Part shown: positions 1 through 5,102 of the stretch, piece after piece
Numbering within the stretch: the stretch's first letter is position 1
Layout: every line of letters begins with the position of its first letter
Source: Syntrophomonadaceae bacterium
GTDB taxonomy: Bacteria; Bacillota; Ch66; Ch109
Reading direction: 5' to 3'
Length of the DNA stretch: 6,594 nt
Assembly: GCA_012512295.1 (NCBI GenBank)
Contig: JAAZDI010000123.1
Span: 1-6,594 of the forward strand
Notes under the pieces: model-generated
Told to the model about the DNA's origin: nothing
Seen by the model: the letters and a program-made list of their open reading frames with translations, nothing else
The model's database searches: none
Program-made: the position numbers and the translations under genes

Positions 1-167
1 CCGGCCGGATCCAAAACTGGGGACAAATTCTGCTACAACTGTCTATTTACTTCCCCGACAAAGTTAAAGCGCACCTACGATGAACAGACGGAAGAAGGGC
101 AAAGCACAAAATTATTGACAGACCCGCTAAGAATAGCCAATTCATCTTTTTTTAAATCTTAACTATG
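1..167. other. Left-edge stretch with no supportable gene
   Basis: This stretch lies downstream of the activase gene and is cut by the window edge. A plus-strand frame is open from base 1 to a TAA at 160-162 (about 53 codons, containing CYNC). Another plus frame is open to a TGA at 81-83. Either could be the tail of a gene entering from the left, but neither resembles a family I know. The minus strand holds a 32-codon hydrophobic ORF beginning ATG AAT TGG CTA at about 144, without a Shine-Dalgarno sequence. The dehydratase subunit genes that often accompany an activase do not begin here. Confidence 0.4.
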
Positions 168-1163
168 TTAACTAACAGCCCGATCCGCTACCGGTTCCTT
201 GCGCCCCAAGTTGGCCTGCCATTTGCCGCATCGGTCTCCCCAGCGGGCAATAACAACACTGTTAAGTTTTAAAGTGACAATTTCACAGGCATTAGGACAA
301 CCGTTGCATTCTCGGCTGGAAGAGACAAAGGTCTGCTCAGCAATATTGAAGCCACGAAAGCGGGTGACGGACCGACTGGCTTCCATTTCCTCTTGAGCCA
401 GCAAAGCCGCGCCAATTGCCCCCATTACCTCATAATGCGGCGGAACAATAACCTCCATTTTAAGTGCTTTTTCAAAGGCCCGGTGCATGGCTTGATTAGC
501 CGCGACTCCACCTTGAAAGACAACGGGGGACATAATCTCTTTGCCTTTGGCGACGTTGTTTAAATAGTTGCGGACCAAGGCCTCACATAAGCCGGCCAGG
601 AGATCGGGTAGATTATGACCGATCTGTTGTTTGTGGATCAGGTCGGATTCGGCAAAAACCGCGCAACGGCCAGCAATCCGGACTGGATTTTTGGATTGCA
701 GAGCAGTTGGCCCAAATTTTTCGATGGGCAGATTTAAACGGGCCGCCTGATGATCAAGAAAGGAACCGGTGCCAGCAGCACACACTGTATTCATGGCAAA
801 GTCGACGGCTACCCCTTCTCGGAGGATGATAATCTTTGAGTCCTGTCCCCCAATCTCCAGAATCGTCCTCACCCCTGGCACCAAAGCACTGGCTGCCACT
901 GCGTGGGCGGTTATTTCATTTTTGACCACATCTGCCCCGACCACGGCTGCGGCTAGGTGTCGACCACTGCCGGTGGTACCGACGCCGACAATCTTAATTG
1001 TTGGATCAAGACGTTGTTCTATTATCTGCAGACCCTTTTGGACAATTGCAGATGGCTGCCCCTGGGTTCGTAAGTAGATCGATTCTAAAACTTGTCGGTG
1101 CTGATCGAGCAGCACCATTTTGGTGGTGACTGACCCTACATCTATTCCGAGATAGGCGCGCAA
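168..1163 (-). CDS. 2-hydroxyacyl-CoA dehydratase activase (BadF/BadG/HgdC ATPase family)
   Basis: This 331-aa protein belongs to the ASKHA-fold activases. These couple ATP hydrolysis to one-electron transfer from a [4Fe-4S] cluster into a 2-hydroxyacyl-CoA dehydratase or benzoyl-CoA-reductase-type partner in the cytoplasm. Visible motifs are the phosphate-1 loop DVGSVTTK (residues 8-15), VGTTGSGR (61-68), EIGGQDSK (103-110), and the two cysteines that in HgdC bridge the cluster across the dimer: C128 in NTVCAAGTGSF and C167 in GRCAVFAESD. FQGGVAAN (216-223) and GAIGAALLA (248-256) complete the nucleotide fold. Canonical HgdC is about 260 aa; the extra C-terminus carries C286, C289, C293 and C312, an arrangement I recall from the activase part of large COG3580-type proteins. 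The start is TTG, chosen because AAAAGGAG lies 10 nt upstream and the nearby ATG is out of frame. The gene is divergent from larA. No dehydratase subunit is in the window, so the substrate is unknown. Confidence 0.9.
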   Translation of the reverse strand: MRAYLGIDVGSVTTKMVLLDQHRQVLESIYLRTQGQPSAIVQKGLQIIEQRLDPTIKIVGVGTTGSGRHLAAAVVGADVVKNEITAHAVAASALVPGVRTILEIGGQDSKIIILREGVAVDFAMNTVCAAGTGSFLDHQAARLNLPIEKFGPTALQSKNPVRIAGRCAVFAESDLIHKQQIGHNLPDLLAGLCEALVRNYLNNVAKGKEIMSPVVFQGGVAANQAMHRAFEKALKMEVIVPPHYEVMGAIGAALLAQEEMEASRSVTRFRGFNIAEQTFVSSSRECNGCPNACEIVTLKLNSVVIARWGDRCGKWQANLGRKEPVADRAVS

Positions 1164-1173
1164 GCTGCATCCG

Positions 1174-1181
1174 CTCCTTTT
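1174..1181 (-). promoter_or_regulatory. Ribosome binding site that fixes the activase TTG start
   Basis: On the minus strand this reads AAAAGGAG, 10 nt before the TTG at 1163. An ATG lies 7 nt before the TTG but is out of frame. The TTG opens directly into the conserved RAYLGIDVGS N-terminus, so it is the best start. Confidence 0.75.
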
Positions 1182-1186
1182 GAAAT

Positions 1187-1218
1187 CAGAATGACACTAT
1201 CCTACAGAATGACACTAT
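1187..1218 (-). repeat. Tandem 14-bp direct repeat ahead of the activase gene
   Basis: Two perfect copies of CAGAATGACACTAT (plus strand) lie at 1187-1200 and 1205-1218, separated by CCTA, giving an 18-bp period. On the activase strand each reads ATAGTGTCATTCTG. They sit just upstream of the activase Shine-Dalgarno sequence and downstream of its likely promoter. They may be a transcription-factor operator, an RNA-binding element in the 5' UTR, or simply a small duplication. Confidence 0.8.
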
Positions 1219-1229
1219 ACTAATAGTAT
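1217..1229. repeat. 13-bp palindrome near the activase promoter
   Basis: ATACTA-A-TAGTAT is a perfect 6-bp inverted repeat around one base. It overlaps the second 14-bp direct repeat by two bases and touches the candidate -10 box of the activase promoter. A similar palindrome sharing AATAGTAT lies at 1302-1314. It is a possible operator half of the divergent region, but AT-rich palindromes this short also arise by chance. Confidence 0.4.
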
Positions 1230-1255
1230 TATCTTACTAACTGTTGAACTGAAAA
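1228..1255 (-). promoter_or_regulatory. Candidate promoter of the activase gene
   Basis: On the minus strand TTTTCA (1250-1255) and GATAAT (1228-1233) are separated by 16 bp, a weak -35 with a good -10 for a housekeeping sigma factor. Transcription would start near 1221, giving a 5' UTR of roughly 58 nt that contains both direct repeats. The assignment is tentative because the region is AT-rich. Confidence 0.3.
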
Positions 1256-1301
1256 GATTAACATATCATTAGAGCGTTTACCCTGAACCTATTAACGCAA
1301 A

Positions 1302-1314
1302 ACTATTAAATAGT
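1302..1314. repeat. 13-bp palindrome in the divergent region
   Basis: ACTATT-A-AATAGT is a perfect 6-bp inverted repeat about 30-50 bp upstream of the likely larA promoter. With the following AT it shares AATAGTAT with the palindrome at 1217-1229. The two centres are 85 bp apart, close to eight helical turns. It is a possible operator for a regulator acting on both divergent genes. Confidence 0.35.
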
Positions 1315-1342
1315 ATGTTGACTTTTACCGGCCTTTATGCAT

Positions 1343-1370
1343 TTTATGGATGGCCAGATTGATGTATAAT
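1343..1370 (+). promoter_or_regulatory. Candidate larA-hpt promoter
   Basis: A perfect TATAAT lies at 1365-1370, immediately preceded by TG. The best-spaced -35 is only TTTATG (1343-1348, 16-bp spacer). A better-looking TTGACT at 1318-1323 is too far from this -10, though it could serve a weaker box near 1342. Transcription from the TATAAT would start near 1377 and give a leader of about 130 nt before larA. Confidence 0.45.
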
Positions 1371-1425
1371 GAAAGAATTAATAAAACTATAAATAAGACT
1401 CTATTACGGAGGAAATCGATTAGAA

Positions 1426-1455
1426 ATGATAATCCAAGTACTGAAAGGATGGTAA
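1426..1455 (+). CDS. Possible 9-codon leader peptide upstream of larA
   Basis: ATG at 1426 opens a frame encoding MIIQVLKGW, ending at TAA 1453-1455. A clear GGAGG lies at 1408-1412, with a rather long 13-nt spacing; the only closer in-register start would be a rare ATT at 1419. The stop codon overlaps the 5' arm of the long stem described at 1454-1500, so a terminating ribosome would cover that arm. The ORF is too short to test by composition. Its reality rests on the otherwise unexplained Shine-Dalgarno sequence and the position of its stop. Confidence 0.3.
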   Translation: MIIQVLKGW

Positions 1456-1500
1456 ACCGGACCCGTGTCCCTTAGATAGCGTGGGGGTGCCGGTTTCGGC
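1454..1500 (+). promoter_or_regulatory. Two-state leader RNA around the larA ribosome binding site
   Basis: AAACCGG-ACCC (1454-1464) can pair with GGGT-G-CCGGTTT (1485-1496): 11 bp with G1489 bulged and a 20-nt loop. This stem covers much of GGGGGT (1483-1488), the only Shine-Dalgarno-like sequence before larA. The alternative hairpin GCCG-GTTT-CGGC (1489-1500) uses bases 1490-1496 and so excludes the long stem. It leaves GGGGGT free and, by looping out 12 nt, places it about 6 nt from the GTG start instead of 18. The pairing is read directly; a regulatory role is inference. It matches no riboswitch class I can recognise. Confidence 0.4.
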
Positions 1501-1506
1501 TGAGTA

Positions 1507-2802
1507 GTGATGAAAATTAAATTTGGCTATGGTTCTGGTTGGCAAGAATTTGAAATAAGCGAAGATAATTTAATTAAAGAATTAAGAAATAATCCAATCC
1601 CCAAGGGAAGAGATGAGGCAGACGAGATCCGTTATGCCTTAAACAATCCGATTGGTTCAGCGCGCCTCAGGGAGATTGTGCAACCAGGCGAAAAGGTTGT
1701 GGTCATTACCAGTGATATTACCCGGCCAATGCCATCGCGACGAGTGTTGCCCTATGTTTTAAAGGAACTGGCGATCGCCGGCGTAAAAGAGACGGATATT
1801 AGAATTGTGCTGGCTTTGGGCAGTCACCGTCACCACACTGAGGAAGAGAAGATTTACCTAGTCGTAGAGGAAATCTATCAACGGGTAGAAGTTATGGATA
1901 GCGATCCTCAGGACTGCGTTCTCCTTGGTACTACCAGCCGGGGGACCCCAGTTGAAATATACCGGCCGGTGGCGGAAGCAGACCGTCGGGTGTGTCTGGG
2001 CAATATTGAGTACCATTACTTTGCTGGCTATAGCGGTGGGGCCAAAGCGATTATGCCCGGAGTTTCGACCCGGCGGGCAATTCAAAGAAATCATCAGATG
2101 CTGGTTCAACCAACGGCTCGGACTGGGGTGTTGGACAATAACCCGGTCCGCCAGGACATTGAAGAAGCGATTCAACTGATCCCGATTGATTTTATTCTTA
2201 ACGTGGTTCTTGATGATCATAAACGAATTGTAAAGGCAGTGGCCGGGCATTATCAGTTGGCGCACCGGGAAGGCTGTCGTTTCTTGGACAAATTGTATAA
2301 GATCGAGATTCCTTCTTTGGCCGATATTGTGGTAACCACCCCTGGAGGGCAGCCCAGAGACATAAATCTCTACCAGGCCCAGAAGGCCCTGGATAATGCC
2401 CAGCATGCCGTTCGCCCAGGGGGGATAATTATCCTGGTCGCTGCCTGTAGTGAGGGCCTGGGGGAGAAGGTTTTTGAAAGGTGGATGCTTAACGCGGCCG
2501 ACCCCGGTCAGATGGTGCATAATATCCAATGCAACTTCGAATTGGGCGGTCATAAGGCTGCGGCGATTGGAATTATTCTGGAGAAATGTCAGGTATTTCT
2601 GGTCTCAGAGATGGAACCAGCTTTTGTCCGACGCTTGTTTATGAAACCTTTTAGGACCGTAAGTTTGGCCCTTAATCAGGCTTTTGAGGAATTAGGCAAA
2701 GAGGCGCGGATTATCCTGATGCCGGTAGGCGGATCGACCTTGCCGATCCTAACCGGAGTGGATACAAACGTTTTGAGAAGGAGTTGTCGGGATGAGTTAT
2801 GA
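1507..2802 (+). CDS. larA: LarA-family nickel-dependent 2-hydroxyacid racemase (DUF2088)
   Basis: This 431-aa protein has the length and motifs of LarA, the cytoplasmic racemase that interconverts D- and L-lactate by hydride transfer on a nickel-pincer nucleotide. The key residues of Lactobacillus plantarum LarA have clear counterparts: R73 in SDITRP (R75), H107 in GSHRHHTEEE (H108), H170 in HYFAGYSGGAK (H174), K180 of the same motif (K184, cofactor attachment), H196 in RNH (H200, nickel ligand), and Q290 and K293 in QAQKA (Q295, K298). The usual GTHRP is GSHRH here, which may bear on substrate choice; LarA relatives act on several 2-hydroxyacids, so lactate is not proven. The start is GTG 1507 or ATG 1510, since a TGA at 1501-1503 closes the frame upstream. 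Neither has a normally spaced ribosome binding site. larB, larC and larE, needed for the cofactor, are not in the window. The gene overlaps hpt downstream. Confidence 0.88.
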   Translation: MMKIKFGYGSGWQEFEISEDNLIKELRNNPIPKGRDEADEIRYALNNPIGSARLREIVQPGEKVVVITSDITRPMPSRRVLPYVLKELAIAGVKETDIRIVLALGSHRHHTEEEKIYLVVEEIYQRVEVMDSDPQDCVLLGTTSRGTPVEIYRPVAEADRRVCLGNIEYHYFAGYSGGAKAIMPGVSTRRAIQRNHQMLVQPTARTGVLDNNPVRQDIEEAIQLIPIDFILNVVLDDHKRIVKAVAGHYQLAHREGCRFLDKLYKIEIPSLADIVVTTPGGQPRDINLYQAQKALDNAQHAVRPGGIIILVAACSEGLGEKVFERWMLNAADPGQMVHNIQCNFELGGHKAAAIGIILEKCQVFLVSEMEPAFVRRLFMKPFRTVSLALNQAFEELGKEARIILMPVGGSTLPILTGVDTNVLRRSCRDEL

Positions 2803-3133
2803 CTTATCAAAGGTCGTAGCCGAACTTATGCTGGAACCGGAAGATTTACTCGAAGTTTATCAATCTTTTTTTCGGGAAACCAGGCAAAATCTCGTTAACT
2901 GCCACAAGGCCCTTGCTACAGCTAATTATGACACTTTGCCTGGTATATTTCATTCGATAAAGGGTTCTGCCTTAAATTTGCGGATGACAGAATTGGCTGA
3001 ACTAATACTTGAGATGGAAAACTTATGCAAAAAGGGTGATTTAAGACAATTAGTACAGCGCATTCCGAATCTGGAACAGAAGGTAACGTCAATCGAAAGC
3101 AGTGTAATTCGCTATTATTCCGCTAATTTCTGA
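2792..3133 (+). CDS. Stand-alone HPt (histidine phosphotransfer) protein
   Basis: This is a 113-aa single-domain HPt protein, a helical-bundle shuttle that carries phosphate between receiver domains in multistep phosphorelays. The signature HSIKGSALNL (54-63) provides the phospho-accepting H54 with the expected K57, G58 and S59. Helices before (about 4-45) and after (65-110) fit a single HPt bundle, and there is no kinase, ATPase or membrane segment. ATG 2792 lies inside the end of larA (11-bp overlap), with AAGGAG at 2778-2783 and an 8-nt spacing, so the two are probably co-transcribed and translationally coupled. Its donor kinase is not in the window. The convergent REC-HD-GYP protein is the nearest possible partner, but that link is inference. 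Confidence 0.88.
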   Translation: MSYDLSKVVAELMLEPEDLLEVYQSFFRETRQNLVNCHKALATANYDTLPGIFHSIKGSALNLRMTELAELILEMENLCKKGDLRQLVQRIPNLEQKVTSIESSVIRYYSANF

Positions 3134-3206
3134 TCGGCAAGAAGTTTCATCAACTTTTGACAACGACCATTCAAACCAGAGCCAATCTCAGTCACACCTG
3201 TTTTAG

Positions 3207-4205
3207 TTAGCCCTCTGCCAGCAAGAGCAACGTTGGTGATGCGAAATCATGGTGAATCAGAAAATCTTCCTCTTTTAGCATCTGACAAAATATTTTAACT
3301 AATTCTGGGTCCCATTGCGGTCCTTCATTTCTATGTAAAATTTCCCAGGCAGTACTTTTACTGTAGGCTTTACGGTATGACCGGTCCGTAGTTAAAGCGT
3401 CGTAAGCATCGGCAATGGCCATAATCCGAGCCCCGAGGGGGATGGCCGTTCCCTTTAGACCATCCGGGTATCCCTTTCCATCAAAACGTTCATGGTGATG
3501 ACGAATGATAGGGAGGATCGGGGCAAAAGCGGATATTGACGAACAGATTTTTTCCCCAATCAAGGGATGTGATTTAATCACTTCGAATTCATCCTCGCTT
3601 AATGCCGCTGGTTTACAAAGGATGCGATCCTTTATCCCGATCTTACCAAGATCGTGAAGAAATCCGGCTACCCGGATATGTTTTTGTTCAGAATCAGACA
3701 GCATCAATCGTTTGGCTAGTTTCCCAGCATAATAAGACGTCCGCAGAGAATGGTTGGCACTGTAGTCATCTTTAGCTTCCATAGCTGTTGCCAGAGATAC
3801 AACAATGTGTTGGACCATTACTAGTTCTTCCTGCAGTTTCTTAATTCGCAGTAAAGATTTGACACGAGCCTTCAATTCTAAAGGATTAAACGGTTTAGAA
3901 ATAAAATCATCTGCTCCATTTTCTAAGGATTTTATTTTTTCATCCAAGCCCTGCAGTGTCGAAACTAAAATGACCGGGATTAACCAGGTGGCTGGATTGC
4001 TTTTCAGCGTAGACAGAACCGAATACCCATCTGGCTTAGGCATGATAATATCTAGAATTATTAGATCAGGCTTCTTTGCGATGGCTAGCCTGAGGGCAGC
4101 TTCACCGTTGCTGGCTTCGATGATGGTGTATTCCTTGAGGAGTTTTCGTAACAGGAGACGATTAATCTGCTGATCGTCAACAATAAGTATTTTTGGTCTT
4201 TTCAC
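3207..4205 (-). CDS. Response regulator with REC and HD-GYP domains, probable c-di-GMP phosphodiesterase
   Basis: This 332-aa protein has a receiver domain (about 5-120) joined by a short helix to an HD-GYP domain (about 130-310), the RpfG-like layout that hydrolyses c-di-GMP in the cytoplasm. REC residues are intact: D10 and D11, phospho-acceptor D52 in ILDIIMP, S82 and K104 in SKPF. The HD-GYP metal and signature residues are also present: H152, H184-D185 with K188 in HDLGKIG, H213 in SHPLIG, H236-H238 in RHHHERFDGKGYP with the GYP at 245-247, and D266 in IADAYDALTTDRSYRKA. An active enzyme is therefore expected. The start is GTG 4205, with GAGGAG about 12 nt upstream on the minus strand. 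It converges with hpt, 73 bp apart. No cognate sensor kinase is adjacent; HPt-mediated phosphorylation is possible but unproven. Confidence 0.93.
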   Translation of the reverse strand: MKRPKILIVDDQQINRLLLRKLLKEYTIIEASNGEAALRLAIAKKPDLIILDIIMPKPDGYSVLSTLKSNPATWLIPVILVSTLQGLDEKIKSLENGADDFISKPFNPLELKARVKSLLRIKKLQEELVMVQHIVVSLATAMEAKDDYSANHSLRTSYYAGKLAKRLMLSDSEQKHIRVAGFLHDLGKIGIKDRILCKPAALSEDEFEVIKSHPLIGEKICSSISAFAPILPIIRHHHERFDGKGYPDGLKGTAIPLGARIMAIADAYDALTTDRSYRKAYSKSTAWEILHRNEGPQWDPELVKIFCQMLKEEDFLIHHDFASPTLLLLAEG

Positions 4206-4248
4206 AAAGATACTGCTCTCCTCTCTGCGTTAGATGAATGAATAATGA

Positions 4249-4267
4249 ATATAGATTAAATCTATAT
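4249..4267. promoter_or_regulatory. Perfect 19-bp palindrome over the probable HD-GYP gene promoter
   Basis: ATATAGATT-A-AATCTATAT is a perfect inverted repeat with 9-bp arms and a one-base centre, about 44 bp upstream of the GTG start. On the minus strand a weak promoter, TTGGTT (4282-4287) with a 17-bp spacer to TAGATT (4259-4264), puts its -10 inside the palindrome. This is the geometry of a repressor operator. No regulator gene is adjacent to name the binder. Confidence 0.45.
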
Positions 4268-4307
4268 GGTATGGAAGTATTAACCAAAGAAATTAGATAG
4301 TCTAAAA

Positions 4308-4358
4308 GGTGATGTAGATATCGTTTTGAGGAGGCTGATATCTATAACTCTCATCACT
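4308..4358 (+). other. Compound stem-loop with GGAGG in its apical loop
   Basis: An inner perfect 8-bp stem TAGATATC (4315-4322) / GATATCTA (4337-4344) is directly continued by an outer 6-bp stem GTGATG (4309-4314) / CATCAC (4352-4357), with a 7-nt bulge TAACTCT on the 3' side. The 14-nt loop contains GAGGAGG with no start codon at usable distance. Read on the minus strand, the loop is CCTCC-rich. It lies in the gap between the HD-GYP and coiled-coil genes, which it may regulate; it could also be part of a small RNA. It does not match c-di-GMP-I or -II riboswitch signatures that I know. Confidence 0.45.
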
Positions 4359-4431
4359 GTTTAATACAATCTTACATTATGTGAAAATTTTTATTTAGTT
4401 TTTTTTCAGACAATTCCTTTGATGTGGATTA

Positions 4432-4485
4432 TTCGGCAAATTCACCTATTTTCCTGCTTGCATTTCCATAATCGTTTATGCCGAA
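4432..4485. repeat. 7-bp inverted repeat upstream of the coiled-coil gene
   Basis: TTCGGCA (4432-4438) and TGCCGAA (4479-4485) form perfect arms separated by 40 nt. They may mark an operator pair or a long-loop hairpin in the 5' region of the gene at 4526. The rest of the 4206-4525 gap is AT-rich, with a T8 run at 4399-4406 and no credible gene; a 28-codon frame at 4422-4508 has no ribosome binding site. Confidence 0.25.
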
Positions 4486-4525
4486 ATAGATTTGTTACGA
4501 TAGTATAGTAGGGGGGTGAAAGTCG

Positions 4526-5059
4526 ATGGTTATTAATAAGAATAATGAAACGCATAAGTATAATAAGGAATCAGACAAGATAGTTGCTAAAGGTAATCGG
4601 TTTAAACGTTCTAACGCTGAACAGGGATTATTGGAAGAAGAGAGCCGAATCATCAGAAGGTACTTGGAAGATTGCGGTTTTTCATGGCGGGATGAGCTGA
4701 GTTTTTCCGACAACGTAATCAATATTTTTGAAACTAGTAATGAAAAACTGAAAGCAACCAGAGATGAATTAGACAGAATATCAGCTGAAAAATGGATTGC
4801 GCAACGGTTTATAGTGGAAAGGGATATAGCGCGCAATAAAACTGTTGAGCTGCAAAATGAACATAAAGTCTTATTAGAGAGAATCAACGAATTACAGGAA
4901 GCCCTTCAGGAAGCGCGACTTAAAGTGCGTAACCTGGAAGAGTACCTTACAGAACTAGAGATTGAAGTAAAACAGCATCGCTTGCATACCCAAAATTTGG
5001 AGGAGGAGCGCAAGCGATTACGTTTGCAGATCGCTCGGTTACAAGAGGCCGCCAAGTAG
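4526..5059 (+). CDS. Coiled-coil protein of unknown function
   Basis: This is a 177-aa, highly charged protein without signal peptide or membrane segment. Residues 1-35 are polar and basic. Residues 36-70 (around EEESRIIRRYLEDCGFSW) look like a small folded helix region. From about 71 to 174 the chain is a long coiled coil with repeated leucine/isoleucine heptads and dense Glu, Lys and Arg. It has one cysteine (C50) and two tryptophans (W54, W90). The start is well supported: AGGGGGGTGA (4510-4519) ends 6 nt before the ATG, close to the ideal anti-16S match. The last codons form one arm of the hairpin at 5045-5082. Structural, scaffold or division-related roles are possible, but I recognise no family and propose no function. 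Confidence 0.8.
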   Translation: MVINKNNETHKYNKESDKIVAKGNRFKRSNAEQGLLEEESRIIRRYLEDCGFSWRDELSFSDNVINIFETSNEKLKATRDELDRISAEKWIAQRFIVERDIARNKTVELQNEHKVLLERINELQEALQEARLKVRNLEEYLTELEIEVKQHRLHTQNLEEERKRLRLQIARLQEAAK

Positions 5060-5082
5060 ACTTCGTGCAGCTTAGCGGCCTC
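5045..5082. terminator. Shared hairpin between convergent genes, candidate bidirectional terminator
   Basis: GAGGCCGCCAAG (5045-5056) pairs with CTTAGCGGCCTC (5071-5082): 11 of 12 positions match, with a GC-rich 8-bp core and a 14-nt loop. The 5' arm is the last four codons (EAAK) of the coiled-coil gene, and its stop codon starts the loop. rqcH ends at 5103 on the other strand. Neither side has a proper T-run (AACAAAATG rightward, TTGTAACC leftward), so it may end transcription weakly or act mainly as a 3'-end stabiliser. Confidence 0.5.
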
Positions 5083-5102
5083 AACAAAATGAAAAATCAT
5101 GT

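Noticed and set aside
1..162. Plus-strand frame open from the window edge as the tail of a neighbouring gene
   Set aside because: A 53-codon open run is not rare by chance and the translation resembles no family; other frames look equally plausible.
1377..1506. Known metabolite riboswitch in the larA leader
   Set aside because: The conserved cores I could recall (glycine, ZTP, fluoride, THF, c-di-GMP, preQ1, Moco, NiCo) are not recognisable here.
1858..2553. 231-codon minus-strand frame inside larA
   Set aside because: It lies wholly opposite a strongly supported coding region, has no recognisable domains and is a shadow of larA codon usage.
3140..3158. AT-rich 7-bp hairpin followed by a few T residues after the HPt gene, as a terminator
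   Set aside because: The stem AGAAGTT/AACTTTT contains one GC pair and one G-T wobble, and the T-run is interrupted after four bases, too weak to call.
4480..4487. GCCGAAAT as a sigma-D-type (flagellar) -10 box for the coiled-coil gene
   Set aside because: It matches GCCGATAT at 7 of 8 positions, but no TAAA-like -35 lies 15-16 bp upstream; the stretch there reads GCATTT.
4422..4508. 28-codon ORF upstream of the coiled-coil gene
   Set aside because: It has no ribosome binding site, Cys/His/Arg-rich composition without pattern, and ends just before the strong site of the next gene.
4495..4887. 130-codon minus-strand frame opposite the coiled-coil gene
   Set aside because: Ser/Leu-rich composition mirrors the Glu/Lys/Arg codons of the sense gene, and it has no family motif.
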